NCBI RefSeq assembly: GCF_027213785.1
Contig: NZ_JAPWGO010000014.1
Span: 54,794-118,793, forward strand
Length of the DNA stretch: 64,000 nt
Direction of reading: 5' to 3'
Source of the DNA: Limimaricola sp. G21655-S1
Lineage (GTDB): Bacteria; Pseudomonadota; Alphaproteobacteria; Rhodobacterales; Rhodobacteraceae
Made by a program: the position numbers and the translations under genes. This document shows positions 1 to 13,197 of this stretch, piece by piece. The notes under the pieces were generated by a model that did not search any database, had not been told where the DNA came from, and was given only the letters and a program-made list of their open reading frames with translations. Each line of letters starts with the position of its first letter. Position 1 is the first letter of the stretch.

Positions 1-17
1 AAATAAGGAATATACCC

Positions 18-1022
18 ATGGGACGCATCACGCTCGACAAGGTGACCAAGAAATTCGGCGACGTGGAGGTCATTCCGCCGCTCGACCTGACCATCGAAGA
101 CGGTGAGTTCGTCGTCTTCGTCGGCCCCTCGGGCTGCGGCAAGTCCACGCTGCTGCGGCTGATCGCCGGGCTCGAGGACGTCACCGACGGCGAGATCCGC
201 ATCGACGGCCAACCCGCCACCGACCTGCCGCCCGCCAAGCGCGGCCTGGCCATGGTGTTCCAGAGCTACGCGCTCTACCCGCACATGTCGGTGCGCAAGA
301 ACATCGCCTTCCCGATGAAGATGGCGGGCATGCCCGAGGACGAGCAGAAGCGGCGCATCGACAACGCGGCGCGCGCGCTCAACCTCACCGACTATCTCGA
401 CCGGCGCCCCGGCCAGCTCTCGGGCGGCCAGCGTCAGCGGGTCGCGATCGGCCGCGCCATCGTCCGCGAACCGGCGGCCTTCCTGTTCGACGAGCCGCTG
501 TCGAACCTCGACGCGGCGCTGCGCGTCGGCATGCGGCTGGAGATCTCGGAACTGCACAAGCGGCTCGACACCACGATGATCTACGTCACCCACGACCAGG
601 TCGAGGCGATGACCATGGCTGACAAGATCGTGGTGCTGCGCGCCGGCAACATCGAGCAGGTGGGCAGCCCGCTCGAGCTCTACCGCAACCCGCGCAACAC
701 CTTCGTGGCGGGCTTCATCGGTTCGCCCAAGATGAACCTGATCGAGGGCGCCGAGGCCAGGAAGCACGGCGCTGAGACGATCGGCGTGCGGCCCGAGCAT
801 ATCGACGTCTCGGCCAGCGAGGGCACCTGGAAGGGCCGTATCGGCGTCGCCGAGCATCTGGGCTCGGACACCTTCTTCCACGTGCACGACACCGGCTTGG
901 CCGAGACGCTCACGATCCGCGCCAGCGGCGAGGTCGGGCTGCGCCACGGCGACACCGTGTTCCTGACCCCGCAGGCCGACAAGATCCACCGCTTCGACGC
1001 GCAGGGGCTGCGCATCGCATGA
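18..1022 (+). CDS. smoK: Polyol (sorbitol/mannitol) ABC transporter ATP-binding protein
   Basis: This is the cytoplasmic ATPase of a carbohydrate ABC importer of the MalK/UgpC type (334 aa). The sequence shows Walker [10 protein letters not shown] at residues 36-44, the ABC signature LSGGQ at 134-138, a Walker B ending FLFDEP around 155-160, the switch His in YVTHDQVEA, and a C-terminal regulatory OB-type region from about residue 240. It is slightly shorter than MalK, as is usual for SmoK. The start follows an AAGGAA ribosome site, and the last four bases overlap smoS (ATGA). The neighbouring sorbitol and mannitol dehydrogenases point to polyols as substrate. The binding protein and permeases (smoEFG) presumably lie just upstream of the window. 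Substrate is inferred from context. Confidence 0.93.
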   Translation: MGRITLDKVTKKFGDVEVIPPLDLTIEDGEFVVFVGPSGCGKSTLLRLIAGLEDVTDGEIRIDGQPATDLPPAKRGLAMVFQSYALYPHMSVRKNIAFPMKMAGMPEDEQKRRIDNAARALNLTDYLDRRPGQLSGGQRQRVAIGRAIVREPAAFLFDEPLSNLDAALRVGMRLEISELHKRLDTTMIYVTHDQVEAMTMADKIVVLRAGNIEQVGSPLELYRNPRNTFVAGFIGSPKMNLIEGAEARKHGAETIGVRPEHIDVSASEGTWKGRIGVAEHLGSDTFFHVHDTGLAETLTIRASGEVGLRHGDTVFLTPQADKIHRFDAQGLRIA

Positions 1023-1792
1023 GCCGATTGGCGGGAAAATCCGCGCTGATCACCGGTGCCGCACGCGGCATCGGTCGCGCCTTCGCCGAGCGCTACGTGC
1101 GCGAAGGCGCGACGGTGGCGATCGCCGACATCAATCTCGACGCGGCGCAGGCCGCGGCGGCCGAGATCGGCGCGGGCGCCTACGCGGTGCAGATCGACGT
1201 GACCCGCCAGAACAGCATCGACGCCGCCATCGCCACGGTGGTGGAGCGCGCGGGCAAGATCGACATCCTCGTCAACAACGCCGCGCTGTTCGACGCGGCC
1301 GAGACCGTCGACATCACCCGCGAAAGCTTCGACCGGCTCTATGCCGTCAACGTTGCGGGGACGCTGTTCACCATGCAGGCCGCCGCGCGGCAGATGATCG
1401 CCCAAGGCCATGGCGGCAAGATCATCAACATGGCGAGCCAGGCCGGACGTCGCGGCGAGCCGCTGGTGCTGGTTTACTGCTCGACCAAGGCGGCGGTCAT
1501 CTCGATGACCCAGTCGGCCGGGCTGAACCTCATCAAGCACGGCATCAACGTCAACGCCATCGCCCCGGGCGTCGTCGACGGCGCGCATTGGGAGCATGTC
1601 GACAGCATGTTCGCCAAGCTCGAAGGCAAGCAGCCCGGCCAGAAGAAGGCCGAGGTCGCCGCCGGCGTGCCCGCCGGCCGCTTCGCCACGCCCGAGGACC
1701 TGACCGGCATGGCCGTGTTCCTGGCCTCGGACGAGGCCGATTACATCGTGTCGCAGACGTACAACGTCGATGGCGGCCAATGGATGAGCTGA
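1019..1792 (+). CDS. smoS: Sorbitol dehydrogenase, short-chain dehydrogenase/reductase
   Basis: A classical SDR of 257 aa that oxidises sorbitol to fructose with NAD+, and often galactitol or L-iditol as well. The sequence shows the cofactor motif TGAARGIG near residues 12-19, NNAA near 88, and the catalytic triad Ser140, Tyr153 and Lys157 (YCSTK). These numbers coincide with those known for the Rhodobacter sphaeroides enzyme. The start overlaps the smoK stop by four bases, indicating translational coupling, and mtlK follows 31 bases downstream. Residues and context together make the assignment strong. Confidence 0.93.
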   Translation: MSRLAGKSALITGAARGIGRAFAERYVREGATVAIADINLDAAQAAAAEIGAGAYAVQIDVTRQNSIDAAIATVVERAGKIDILVNNAALFDAAETVDITRESFDRLYAVNVAGTLFTMQAAARQMIAQGHGGKIINMASQAGRRGEPLVLVYCSTKAAVISMTQSAGLNLIKHGINVNAIAPGVVDGAHWEHVDSMFAKLEGKQPGQKKAEVAAGVPAGRFATPEDLTGMAVFLASDEADYIVSQTYNVDGGQWMS

Positions 1793-1823
1793 CGGCTCGT
1801 TACAATTCTACAGGAGGCTGATG

Positions 1824-3293
1824 ATGGCCATTGATCTCAACGCCGCGGCTCTCGACCGCCTTCCCGAAGGCGTCGCCGGACCCGATTACGACCGCGCGAA
1901 GCTCTCCGCCGGCATCGTCCATATCGGCGTCGGCAATTTTCATCGCGCGCATATGGCGGTCTATCTCGACCGGCTGTTCGGCACCGGTGCCGATCACGAC
2001 TGGGCCATCAGCGGCGCCGGCGTGCGGCCCGGCGACGCGAAGATGCGCGAGGCGCTGGAGAAGCAGGACTTCCTCACCACGGTGGTCGAGCTCGACCCGG
2101 CCGGGCTTTCGGCCCGCGTCACCGGCGCGATGATCGAGTTCACCGAGATCGACGCGCAGAAGCTCGTGGCCCGGATGTCGGACCCCGCGATCCGCATCGT
2201 CTCGCTCACGGTGACCGAAGGTGGCTGGTTCGTCGATGCGCGCACCGGCGGCCTCGACACCTCGAACCCGGACATCCGCCACGACGCCGAGCAGCCGGAC
2301 CAGCCCAGAACCGCCTTCGGGATGATCCTCACCGCGCTGCGTCGCCGCCGCGATGCGGGAGAGGCGCCCTTCACCGTGATGTCCTGCGACAACCTGCCCG
2401 AAAACGGGCATGTCGCCAAGCAGACGGTGGTGGGGCTGGCCAAGCTTGCCGACCCTGCCTTTGCCGACTGGGTGGCGGAGAACGTCGCATTCCCCAACAC
2501 CATGGTGGACTGCATCACGCCCGCCACCTCGGATCGCGAGCGGGCCCTGGTGAAGGATCGTTTCGGCATCACCGACGCCGCCCCCGTGGTGTGCGAGCCG
2601 TTCCGGCAATGGGTGCTCGAGGACAACTTCCCCCAGGGCCGTCCGGCGTTGGAGACGGTGGGGGCGGAGTTCGTCGCCGACGTCGCGCCCTACGAGCTGA
2701 TGAAGCTGCGCATCCTCAATGGCGGCCACGCGGCCATCGCCTATCCCTCGGCGCTTCTGGGGCATCACTTCGTCCATGACGCCATGGCCGATCCCCGCAT
2801 CCGCGCCTGGCTCGAGGCGCTGGAAACGCGCGAGATCATCCCGACGCTGGAGCCGATCGAGGGCGTCGACTTCGAAGCCTATCGCCGCAAGGTCGAGGAG
2901 CGCTTTTCCAACCCCGAGATCGGCGACACGATCCCGCGGCTGTGTTTCGACGGATGGAACCGCCAGCCCAAATTCGTGCTGCCGGTGATCCGCGACGCGC
3001 TCGCGGCGGGTCGTGACGTCGAGGGGCTCGCGCTCGAGGTGGCCCTGTGGTGCCGCTATTGCGCCGGCACCGATGATGCGGGCGAGGCGATCGCGCCGAA
3101 TGACGACAATGCCGAAGAGCTGAAGACCCGCGCGCTCGCCGCCAAGGACGATCCTTCGGCCTTCCTCTCGAACGAGACCGTGTTCGGCGATCTGGGGCGG
3201 CAGCCTGCCTTTGCCGACGCCTTCGCGCGCCAGCTGGCCTCCCTGTGGAACGACGGCGTCGCCGCCACGCTCGAGCGCTACGCGCGGGGCTGA
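1824..3293 (+). CDS. mtlK: Mannitol 2-dehydrogenase
   Basis: Long-chain polyol dehydrogenase of 489 aa that converts mannitol (also arabitol and sorbitol in related enzymes) to the ketose with NAD+. Visible family motifs are IHIGVGNFHRAH near the N-terminus, the central SCDNLPENG and PNTMVDCITPAT blocks, and MKLRILNGGHA, whose Lys is the expected catalytic base. Two adjacent ATG codons exist at 1821 and 1824. The AGGAGG at 1812-1817 is six bases from the second, so 1824 is preferred. It is the last gene of the smo operon and converges with the regulator gene 21 bases downstream. Confidence 0.94.
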   Translation: MAIDLNAAALDRLPEGVAGPDYDRAKLSAGIVHIGVGNFHRAHMAVYLDRLFGTGADHDWAISGAGVRPGDAKMREALEKQDFLTTVVELDPAGLSARVTGAMIEFTEIDAQKLVARMSDPAIRIVSLTVTEGGWFVDARTGGLDTSNPDIRHDAEQPDQPRTAFGMILTALRRRRDAGEAPFTVMSCDNLPENGHVAKQTVVGLAKLADPAFADWVAENVAFPNTMVDCITPATSDRERALVKDRFGITDAAPVVCEPFRQWVLEDNFPQGRPALETVGAEFVADVAPYELMKLRILNGGHAAIAYPSALLGHHFVHDAMADPRIRAWLEALETREIIPTLEPIEGVDFEAYRRKVEERFSNPEIGDTIPRLCFDGWNRQPKFVLPVIRDALAAGRDVEGLALEVALWCRYCAGTDDAGEAIAPNDDNAEELKTRALAAKDDPSAFLSNETVFGDLGRQPAFADAFARQLASLWNDGVAATLERYARG

Positions 3294-3314
3294 GGCGCCC
3301 CGAGGGCCGGGCGG

Positions 3315-4274
3315 CTACTGCTTCAGCAGCCGCTCGGCCGTCGCCTCGTCGGTGATCAGCCCGTTGATCAACCGGCCGCGCAGGGCGGCACGGATCGCCC
3401 CCGCCTTGTCCTTCCCGACCGCGAGACCGACCACCGGACCACTGCCGGGCACCGGCAGCGGTGCCGAGGCCACGCGGCGATTGAAGGCGCAATCCATGAC
3501 CCGGCCATCGGCGTCGTAGACCCAGCTCGTGATCTCGCCCGCCGCGCCTTCGGCCATGAGCGCCTCCATCTCCTCGGCGGTCATGAAGCCGTCGACCCGC
3601 AGCGGCGCGTTCAGGCCGATCTGGCCGACCCCGACCAAGGTCAGATCGGCGCGGGTGCACAGCTCCATCGTGTGCCGCACCGCCTCCTGGCCATGCATGA
3701 CCCGCAACTCCTCCTCGTCGCGCGCGACCACGGGGAGCGGGTATGGGTAATGCCGTGCGCCGACGCGCTCGGCCATGCGGATCACCGCGTTGTAGGGGGT
3801 GGCCGAGCCGTCCGACATCATGTTGCCCAGCCGCGAGACGATGCGGTGCTGCGGGCAATCCATGCGCGGCAGCTGTTCGACGCAGGCTCGCAGCGCCCGG
3901 CCGGTGCCCAGCGCGATGATCTTCTCATCCGGGCTCTTGAGGGTCTTTTCCAGCACCGCGGCGGCGGCGATGGCGATGCCGGTGAGAAGCTCGGGAACCG
4001 ACGGATCGGAGGGCACCACCTCGATCACCCGCAGGCCGAAGCGTTCCGACAACGCGCCGGAAAGATCCATGCAGCGCGCGATCGGGTGATCGAGCCGGAC
4101 CTTGACCAGCTTTTCCGACACGGCGAGCGATACCAGCCTTTGCGCCGATTGGCGCGAGACGCCGAGCTTCTTGGCGATCTCGTCCTGCGTGTTGCCCGCG
4201 ACATAGTAGAGCCAGCCCGCGCGGGCCGCATCGTCGAGGCGGGTCGTCTCGGGGGTGAAGCGCGACTGACTCAT
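3315..4274 (-). CDS. SorC/DeoR-family sugar-binding transcriptional regulator
   Basis: A 319-aa regulator. Residues about 28-60 form a helix-turn-helix (NTQDEIAKKLGVSRQSAQRLV). The rest matches the SorC sugar-phosphate-binding domain, with conserved stretches such as IALGTGRALRA, VSRLGNMM, LVGVGQIG and a C-terminal GLITDEATAERLL. The start overlaps the stop of the HAD gene by four bases (ATGA), so the two are one transcript. Because it converges on the smo operon it is the likely polyol-responsive regulator of smoK-smoS-mtlK. The effector is inferred, not visible. Confidence 0.88.
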   Translation of the reverse strand: MSQSRFTPETTRLDDAARAGWLYYVAGNTQDEIAKKLGVSRQSAQRLVSLAVSEKLVKVRLDHPIARCMDLSGALSERFGLRVIEVVPSDPSVPELLTGIAIAAAAVLEKTLKSPDEKIIALGTGRALRACVEQLPRMDCPQHRIVSRLGNMMSDGSATPYNAVIRMAERVGARHYPYPLPVVARDEEELRVMHGQEAVRHTMELCTRADLTLVGVGQIGLNAPLRVDGFMTAEEMEALMAEGAAGEITSWVYDADGRVMDCAFNRRVASAPLPVPGSGPVVGLAVGKDKAGAIRAALRGRLINGLITDEATAERLLKQ

Positions 4275-4951
4275 ACCACCTCCGGCGCGGGCAGGCTGTC
4301 GAGAAGCGCGGGCAGATCGGTCCAGCGGTGCAGGAGTGGCAGGGCGGGATTGTGGCGCAGCGTGGCGGTGGCGAGATGGCTGCCGCCCAGAAAGCGCACG
4401 GCGGTCATTCCCGCCGCCGCCGCCGCCTCGAGCCCCGGAAGGCTGTCCTCGATCACGAGGCAGCGTGCCGGTTTCGCGCCCATGGTCTCTGCCGCGAGAA
4501 GAAACAGGTCGGGGGCGGGCTTGCCCCGCGCCACCTGGCTCGCGGTGAAGACATGCGGCAACGCCTGGGCCAGGCCGGCGATGGCCAGCGATCGCGCGAC
4601 GCGCGGTGGCGAGGACGAGGTGGCGACGCAAAGCGGCACGCCGCGCGCGGTCAGCATCGCGACGGCCTCGGCGATGCCCGGCATCGGCTTCAACTCGTCC
4701 TCGAAGCGCCTCAGGAGCCGCGCCCGGTAGAGGCTTTCGAAATCCGGGGCGAGGGGATGGCCCAGCTCTTCGCGGATATGCCGCGCCACGGTCGGAAAGC
4801 TTCGGCCGAGGAAGTTGCGACGCACGTGATCGAAATCGATTTCCACCCCGTCTGCGGCGAGAAGCTCGATCAGAACTTCGGCGCTGAGCAACTCGCTGTC
4901 GATCAGCACGCCGTCGCAGTCGAATATGATCAGATCCCAGTTGCGCGTCAT
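4271..4951 (-). CDS. HAD-superfamily phosphatase, beta-phosphoglucomutase-like
   Basis: A 226-aa haloacid dehalogenase hydrolase. Motif I is FDCDGVLIDSE with the nucleophile pair Asp11/Asp13. Motif II is in VATSSSPPRV, the motif III Lys is in GKPAPDLF, and the acidic motif IV is VIEDSLPGLEAA. A helical cap between residues 20 and 80 makes it subclass I. Such proteins dephosphorylate sugar phosphates or interconvert beta-hexose phosphates. It is cotranscribed with the SorC regulator, so a polyol- or sugar-phosphate substrate is likely. The start is set by GGGAGGG just upstream of an ATG, and earlier in-frame starts lack such a site. Confidence 0.87.
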   Translation of the reverse strand: MTRNWDLIIFDCDGVLIDSELLSAEVLIELLAADGVEIDFDHVRRNFLGRSFPTVARHIREELGHPLAPDFESLYRARLLRRFEDELKPMPGIAEAVAMLTARGVPLCVATSSSPPRVARSLAIAGLAQALPHVFTASQVARGKPAPDLFLLAAETMGAKPARCLVIEDSLPGLEAAAAAGMTAVRFLGGSHLATATLRHNPALPLLHRWTDLPALLDSLPAPEVV

Positions 4952-5114
4952 GCCGCCCTCCCTGCAGTTCGCCGCAATTCGTCTCCTCCGGCTGGAGAGT
5001 GCCACAATCGCGAGCATTTGCCCATAGCCTGAGCTTATGCGCGAGGCGGTCAGACGTCTTGACCGCTTCCGGTGGATTGCGCACCCCTTGGCGGACAGCA
5101 CAAGGGGGTGGAGC

Positions 5115-8702
<3,588 letters not shown>

Positions 8703-8900
8703 GCCGGAGCAGGCCCAGCTGGGCAGCGGGCGTGCCACTCTTCCCTACGCTGTGGATGGCCTGACCTGCGCCGCATGTGGATGACCGGTGGCAACAATGT
8801 CGTGGCGCTCCTGCGTCACGGCAGCGTGCACCGGCGCCCGTGGTCATTCCCTTCGCAGGCTCCTATCATCCGCGCGAATGATGGCTGACGGACGGATCCC

Positions 8901-9563
8901 ATGCCCCGCATCGATATCGCGCGCGCCGACCTGGCCGAACTGATCGCCTGTCCGCAATGCGACGCGCTCTATCGTGCGAAGATGCCCGCGCATGGCGAGC
9001 GTGCAGTCTGCGCGCGCTGCCACACGGTGCTGATCGCGCCCCGCAAACGGGCCGGCATGATCATCATCGCGCTTTCCGGCGCCTCGCTGGTGCTGGTGCT
9101 GGGCGCGGTCTGGTTTCCCTTTCTCAAGATCAGCCGGCAGGGCTTCGTCAACGAGGCGACGCTCCTCGATGCGGCGCTGAGCTTCACGGGCGGGCCGCTC
9201 CTGGTGCTGTCGCTCGCGGTGACCGCGCTCATCGTGCTGGTGCCGCTGGCCCGCGCCATCCTCACCATCTACGTGCTGGGCCCGCTGGTCTTCGACCGCC
9301 CCGCGCCTCCGGGCGCGCTGCGGCTCTTCGCCCTGGCCGAGGCGCTCAGACCCTGGTCGATGGCCGAGATCTTCGCGCTGGGCTGCGCCGTGGCGCTGGT
9401 CAAGGTGGCGGATCTTGCGAATCTGAGCTTCGGTCCGGCCTTCTGGATGTTTGCGGCGCTGGTCTTTCTGACCGTGATCCATGATCGCTGGATGTGCCGC
9501 TGGTCGGTCTGGGAGGCGCTGGAGCATGGCTACACTGCCCGGCAGCGGAAGGTTCCGGCATGA
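8901..9563 (+). CDS. pqiA: PqiA-domain membrane protein, first copy
   Basis: A 220-aa inner-membrane protein with an N-terminal zinc-ribbon-like pair (CPQC and CARC, residues about 16-40) followed by four predicted membrane spans, typical of one PqiA domain. E. coli PqiA carries two such domains in one chain; here each is a separate gene. PqiA proteins work with the MCE protein PqiB and the lipoprotein PqiC in moving lipids between inner and outer membrane. The stop overlaps the next gene by four bases, so four pqi genes run as one operon. The 198 bases upstream hold no gene and should contain the operon promoter. Confidence 0.88.
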   Translation: MPRIDIARADLAELIACPQCDALYRAKMPAHGERAVCARCHTVLIAPRKRAGMIIIALSGASLVLVLGAVWFPFLKISRQGFVNEATLLDAALSFTGGPLLVLSLAVTALIVLVPLARAILTIYVLGPLVFDRPAPPGALRLFALAEALRPWSMAEIFALGCAVALVKVADLANLSFGPAFWMFAALVFLTVIHDRWMCRWSVWEALEHGYTARQRKVPA

Positions 9564-10192
9564 GCGCCGCCGTCACCGCGCGCGAGGCGGGGTTCGTCGC
9601 CTGCACCCGCTGCACCCGCGTCTGGCCGATGGGCACGGAGCGTTGCGGTCGCTGCGGCAAGCCCCTGGTGTCGCGCGACACCCACAGCCTGAGCAGGGTC
9701 TGGGCGTGGTGGGTCGCGGGGCTCATGTGCTATTTCCCGGCCAACCTCTACCCGATGCTGCGCACGCAGGTGCTGTTCACCGTCTCCGAGGACACCATCG
9801 TCGGCGGCGCGATAGAACTGGCGCTGCATGGCGCGCCCTTCGTCGCGCTGATCATCCTCGTGGCATCCGTGGCGATCCCGATCGGCAAGTTCGCCGCCAT
9901 CGCCTGGCTCGCCATCTCGGTGCGCCGCGGCTCGGTCGCGACGCCGCATGCGCGCCACAGGCTCTATGAAATCGTGGAGTATATCGGGCGCTGGTCGATG
10001 ATCGACGTCTTCGTGGTTGCGATCCTGACGGCGCTGGTGCAGTTGAATCTCGCCGCCTCGATCAAGCCGGGCCCGGCGGCGCTCGCCTTCGCACTCTCGG
10101 TGATCTTCACGATGCTCTCCGCCCAATCCTTCGACCCGCGCCTGATCTGGGATCGCGCGGATGACGACAACGACTCGGGCGACCGCGCGTGA
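9560..10192 (+). CDS. pqiA: PqiA-domain membrane protein, second copy
   Basis: A 210-aa PqiA-domain protein with its own N-terminal zinc ribbon (CTRC and CGRC, residues about 14-37) and four predicted membrane helices. It begins with the ATGA that ends the first pqiA gene and its own end overlaps the start of pqiB by four bases. It corresponds to the second half of the two-domain E. coli PqiA. Translational coupling on both sides suggests a fixed-stoichiometry complex with the partner PqiA and PqiB. Confidence 0.88.
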   Translation: MSAAVTAREAGFVACTRCTRVWPMGTERCGRCGKPLVSRDTHSLSRVWAWWVAGLMCYFPANLYPMLRTQVLFTVSEDTIVGGAIELALHGAPFVALIILVASVAIPIGKFAAIAWLAISVRRGSVATPHARHRLYEIVEYIGRWSMIDVFVVAILTALVQLNLAASIKPGPAALAFALSVIFTMLSAQSFDPRLIWDRADDDNDSGDRA

Positions 10193-13100
10193 GCGCTGAT
10201 GTGCCCGAGGTCCCGGTGGAAGGCGAGAAGCGTTCCCTGCGCAGCCGTGTCTCCATCGTCTGGCTGGTGCCGGTGGGAGCGCTCGCCGTGGCGCTGGGCA
10301 TCGGCTGGAAAAGCTGGAGCGATCAGGGCCCCCTGATCGAGGTGCTGTTCGAGGATGCGGGCGGTGTACTGGCGAACGAGACCGAGTTGCGGTTTCGCGA
10401 CGTCGCGGTCGGTGTCGTCGAGGAGGTGGGCTTCACCGCAGGGCTGGACCAGGTCCGCATCGCGATCCGGGTGGACAAGGACGTCGCGCCCTACATCGAT
10501 TCCGGATCCGATTTCTGGATCGTCCGTCCCGAGGTCAGTACCGAAGGCGTCACCGGTCTCGATACTGTGCTGTCGGGCGTCTATATCCGCGGCCAGTGGG
10601 ACGGGCGCCCCGGGACCGCCGAAACCCGTTTCGAGGGGCTGGCGCGGGCACCGCTGCTGGGACCCGACCAGCAGGGCATCGAGATCACGCTGCGCGCGAC
10701 CGAGGGCGTGCTGTCGGGCAACAGCCCGATCCTCTACAAGGGGGTCGAGGCGGGCCGGATCGGCGCGGCGGGCGTCTCGACCGACGGCTTCTACGTCGAG
10801 GCCCCGGCGGTGATCTACGCGCCCTATGACAACCTTGTCACCGAAACCACGCGGTTCTGGGACACCTCCGGTTTCTCGGTCAAGATCGGCACCGGCGGCG
10901 CCGAGATCGACTTCGACAGCGTCGCGGCGCTGCTCGCGGGCGGGCTGGCCTTCGACACCTTCGTCTCGGGCGCGACGCTGGCCGAGGACGGCCAGACCTT
11001 CGAAGTTTACGACGCCGAGGAGACCGCGCGGAACTCGGTGTTCAACACCCCCGACGGGCCCTCGCTCAACCTCGTCGCCGTGTTCGACGGCAACGTCTCG
11101 GGTCTCGCCGTGGGCGCGCCGGTCGAGCTTGACGGCGTGCGCATCGGCTCCGTCTCGGGGCTCAACGGTCTGGTCGACGAGGAACGCTTCGGCGATCGCG
11201 GCGTGCGGCTGCAGACCGTGCTCAACATCCTGCCTTCGCGGCTTGGCATGGCGGATGAGGGCGGCGTCGAGCAGGCGCTCGAGTATTTCGTCGACGAGGT
11301 GGCCGACGGGCTGCGCGCCCGGCTCGTGACCGGCTCGATCCTCACCGGCGGTCTCAAGGTGCAGCTGATCGACGTGCCGGGGGCCGAGCCTGCGGCGCTC
11401 AATGTCGATGCGTTGCCCTATCCCTCGGTCCCTGTGACCGACAGCGAGATTTCCGACGTGCAGGCGACGGCGCAAGGCACGCTCGACCGGATCAACAACC
11501 TGCCGATCGAAGAACTGCTCGCCTCGGCCACCAGCTTCCTCGAGAACTCGGCCCGGCTCATCGGCTCGGAGGACCTGCAGCAGACGCCGGGCGACGTGCG
11601 CGCGCTCTTGGGCGACATCCGCGGTCTTGTCGGCTCCGACGAGGTGCAGGCGGTTCCCGAGCAGATCGGTACCGTGATGAGCGAGATCGAGCTGGCGGTG
11701 AACGATGTCCGGCTGATCCTCGACGATGTGCGCGATGCCGAGGCGGTGCGCCGGGTGCTCGAGGCGGTGGACGTCGCCGCCGCCGTGACCGCCGATCTCG
11801 ACACCGCGCTCGACGGCGTGCCGGAGTTGATCGGCAATCTCAACCGCGTTGCGGAAACCGCGGCCGAGCTGCCGCTCGAGACGCTGCTGACCGAGGTGTC
11901 GGGGCTGGCCGAGGAGGCGCGTGCGCTGGTCGGAGCCGAGGAGACGCAGGCGCTGCCGGGCCGCGTCAACACGCTTCTGGCCGAGCTGGAGGGCGGCACC
12001 GCCGAGGCCCGGACCCTGATCGCCGGGTTGAACGAGCAGCAGGCGGTGACGCGACTGCTCGAAACGGTCGATGCCGCGAATGCCGCCGTCACCACGCTCG
12101 ATCGCTCGCTCGCGGGCGTGCCGCAGCTGGTGAGCCGGATCGACACGCTCGTCGCCACCGCGAACGAGCTGCCGCTCGAGACGCTTCTGACCGAGGTATC
12201 GGGGCTGGCCGGTGCGGCGCGCGGTCTGATCGATACCGACGAGACGCGGGCCCTGCCGGGCCGCGTCAACGCGCTTCTGGCCGAGCTGGAAGGCGGCACT
12301 GCCGAGGCGCGCAGCCTGATCGCCAGCCTCAACGAGGAGCAGGGCGTGGCGCGGCTTCTGGAGACCGTGGATGCGGCGGGCGCGGCGGCGGCCTCGCTCG
12401 ACGCCTCGCTCGAAGGTGTTCCGCAGCTCGTGGAACGGATCGACGCCGTCGCGGCGATGGCGCAGGACCTGCCGGTGGAAGCTCTGCTCGACCGCGTGTC
12501 GGGGCTCGCACAGGACGCGCGCGCCCTGATCGGCACCGATGCGGCGCGGGCGCTGCCCGGTCAGATCGGCACGCTCGCGGGCGAGTTGGAGCTGGGCGTG
12601 GCCGAAGCGCGGACGCTCCTGGCCGAGGTCAATGCGGGTGGTGGCGGCGAAAGCCTCGTCGCCGCGATCGACAGCGCCGCGCGCGCCGCCGACAGCCTCG
12701 ACCGCTCTCTTGCAGGCGCGCCGCAGCTGATCGACAGCCTGAACGCGGTTGCCGGCAAGGCCGCCGACCTGCCGCTCGAGGTGCTGGTCGCGGAGGCCAA
12801 CAGCCTGCTCAACAGCGCCGACCGCATCCTCAAGCAGGACACGACGCGGGCGCTGCCGGGCGAGCTGAACGGCGCGCTGTCCGAGCTGCGGGTGATCCTC
12901 GCTCAGGTGAGCGAGGGCGGCGTGGTCGAGAACGCCAACGCCACCTTTGCCTCGGCCGCCAATGCCGCCGACCGGCTGGCCGAAGCGGCGCGGACGCTGC
13001 CGTCGCTGGTCAGCCGCGCCGAGGCGCTGCTGGTGACCTCGGACGGCACCATCGGCACGATCGGCAGCGGCACCGAGCCGGCGCTGCGCGACCTGCGCGC

Positions 13101-13194
13101 GGCTCTGCGCGACGTCTCAAAGGCCGCCGAGGCCGTGGGTTCCCTTGCCCGCGCCATCGAACGCCGCCCCAACTCGCTTCTGACAGGACGCTAG
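10189..13194 (+). CDS. pqiB: PqiB-type MCE protein with a long C-terminal helical repeat array
   Basis: A 1001-aa membrane-anchored MCE protein of the Pqi lipid-transport system. One N-terminal membrane helix (about residues 22-42) is followed by three MCE domains beginning near residues 47, 163 and 292. In family members these form stacked hexameric rings with a lipid tunnel. E. coli PqiB is about 550 aa, so this protein is almost twice as long. The excess is a predicted helical region from about residue 438 onward. It contains repeats starting LPLE at residues 561, 661, 761 and 861, preceded by a related 123-residue unit. The start overlaps the preceding gene (GTGA), and pqiC follows. Confidence 0.9.
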   Translation: MSADVPEVPVEGEKRSLRSRVSIVWLVPVGALAVALGIGWKSWSDQGPLIEVLFEDAGGVLANETELRFRDVAVGVVEEVGFTAGLDQVRIAIRVDKDVAPYIDSGSDFWIVRPEVSTEGVTGLDTVLSGVYIRGQWDGRPGTAETRFEGLARAPLLGPDQQGIEITLRATEGVLSGNSPILYKGVEAGRIGAAGVSTDGFYVEAPAVIYAPYDNLVTETTRFWDTSGFSVKIGTGGAEIDFDSVAALLAGGLAFDTFVSGATLAEDGQTFEVYDAEETARNSVFNTPDGPSLNLVAVFDGNVSGLAVGAPVELDGVRIGSVSGLNGLVDEERFGDRGVRLQTVLNILPSRLGMADEGGVEQALEYFVDEVADGLRARLVTGSILTGGLKVQLIDVPGAEPAALNVDALPYPSVPVTDSEISDVQATAQGTLDRINNLPIEELLASATSFLENSARLIGSEDLQQTPGDVRALLGDIRGLVGSDEVQAVPEQIGTVMSEIELAVNDVRLILDDVRDAEAVRRVLEAVDVAAAVTADLDTALDGVPELIGNLNRVAETAAELPLETLLTEVSGLAEEARALVGAEETQALPGRVNTLLAELEGGTAEARTLIAGLNEQQAVTRLLETVDAANAAVTTLDRSLAGVPQLVSRIDTLVATANELPLETLLTEVSGLAGAARGLIDTDETRALPGRVNALLAELEGGTAEARSLIASLNEEQGVARLLETVDAAGAAAASLDASLEGVPQLVERIDAVAAMAQDLPVEALLDRVSGLAQDARALIGTDAARALPGQIGTLAGELELGVAEARTLLAEVNAGGGGESLVAAIDSAARAADSLDRSLAGAPQLIDSLNAVAGKAADLPLEVLVAEANSLLNSADRILKQDTTRALPGELNGALSELRVILAQVSEGGVVENANATFASAANAADRLAEAARTLPSLVSRAEALLVTSDGTIGTIGSGTEPALRDLRAALRDVSKAAEAVGSLARAIERRPNSLLTGR
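11869..13068 (+). repeat. Four in-frame 300-bp tandem repeats within pqiB
   Basis: Units begin at 11869, 12169, 12469 and 12769, exactly 300 bases apart, so each encodes 100 residues. Each unit carries the submotifs LP(L/V)E, VSGLA or similar, RALPG, LLAELE or similar, a central LLETVD-like segment and a GVPQLV-like segment. The second unit is the closest copy of the first; the fourth is the most diverged. A related, longer unit (123 codons, from 11500) precedes them. Confidence 0.9.
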
Positions 13195-13197
13195 GCC

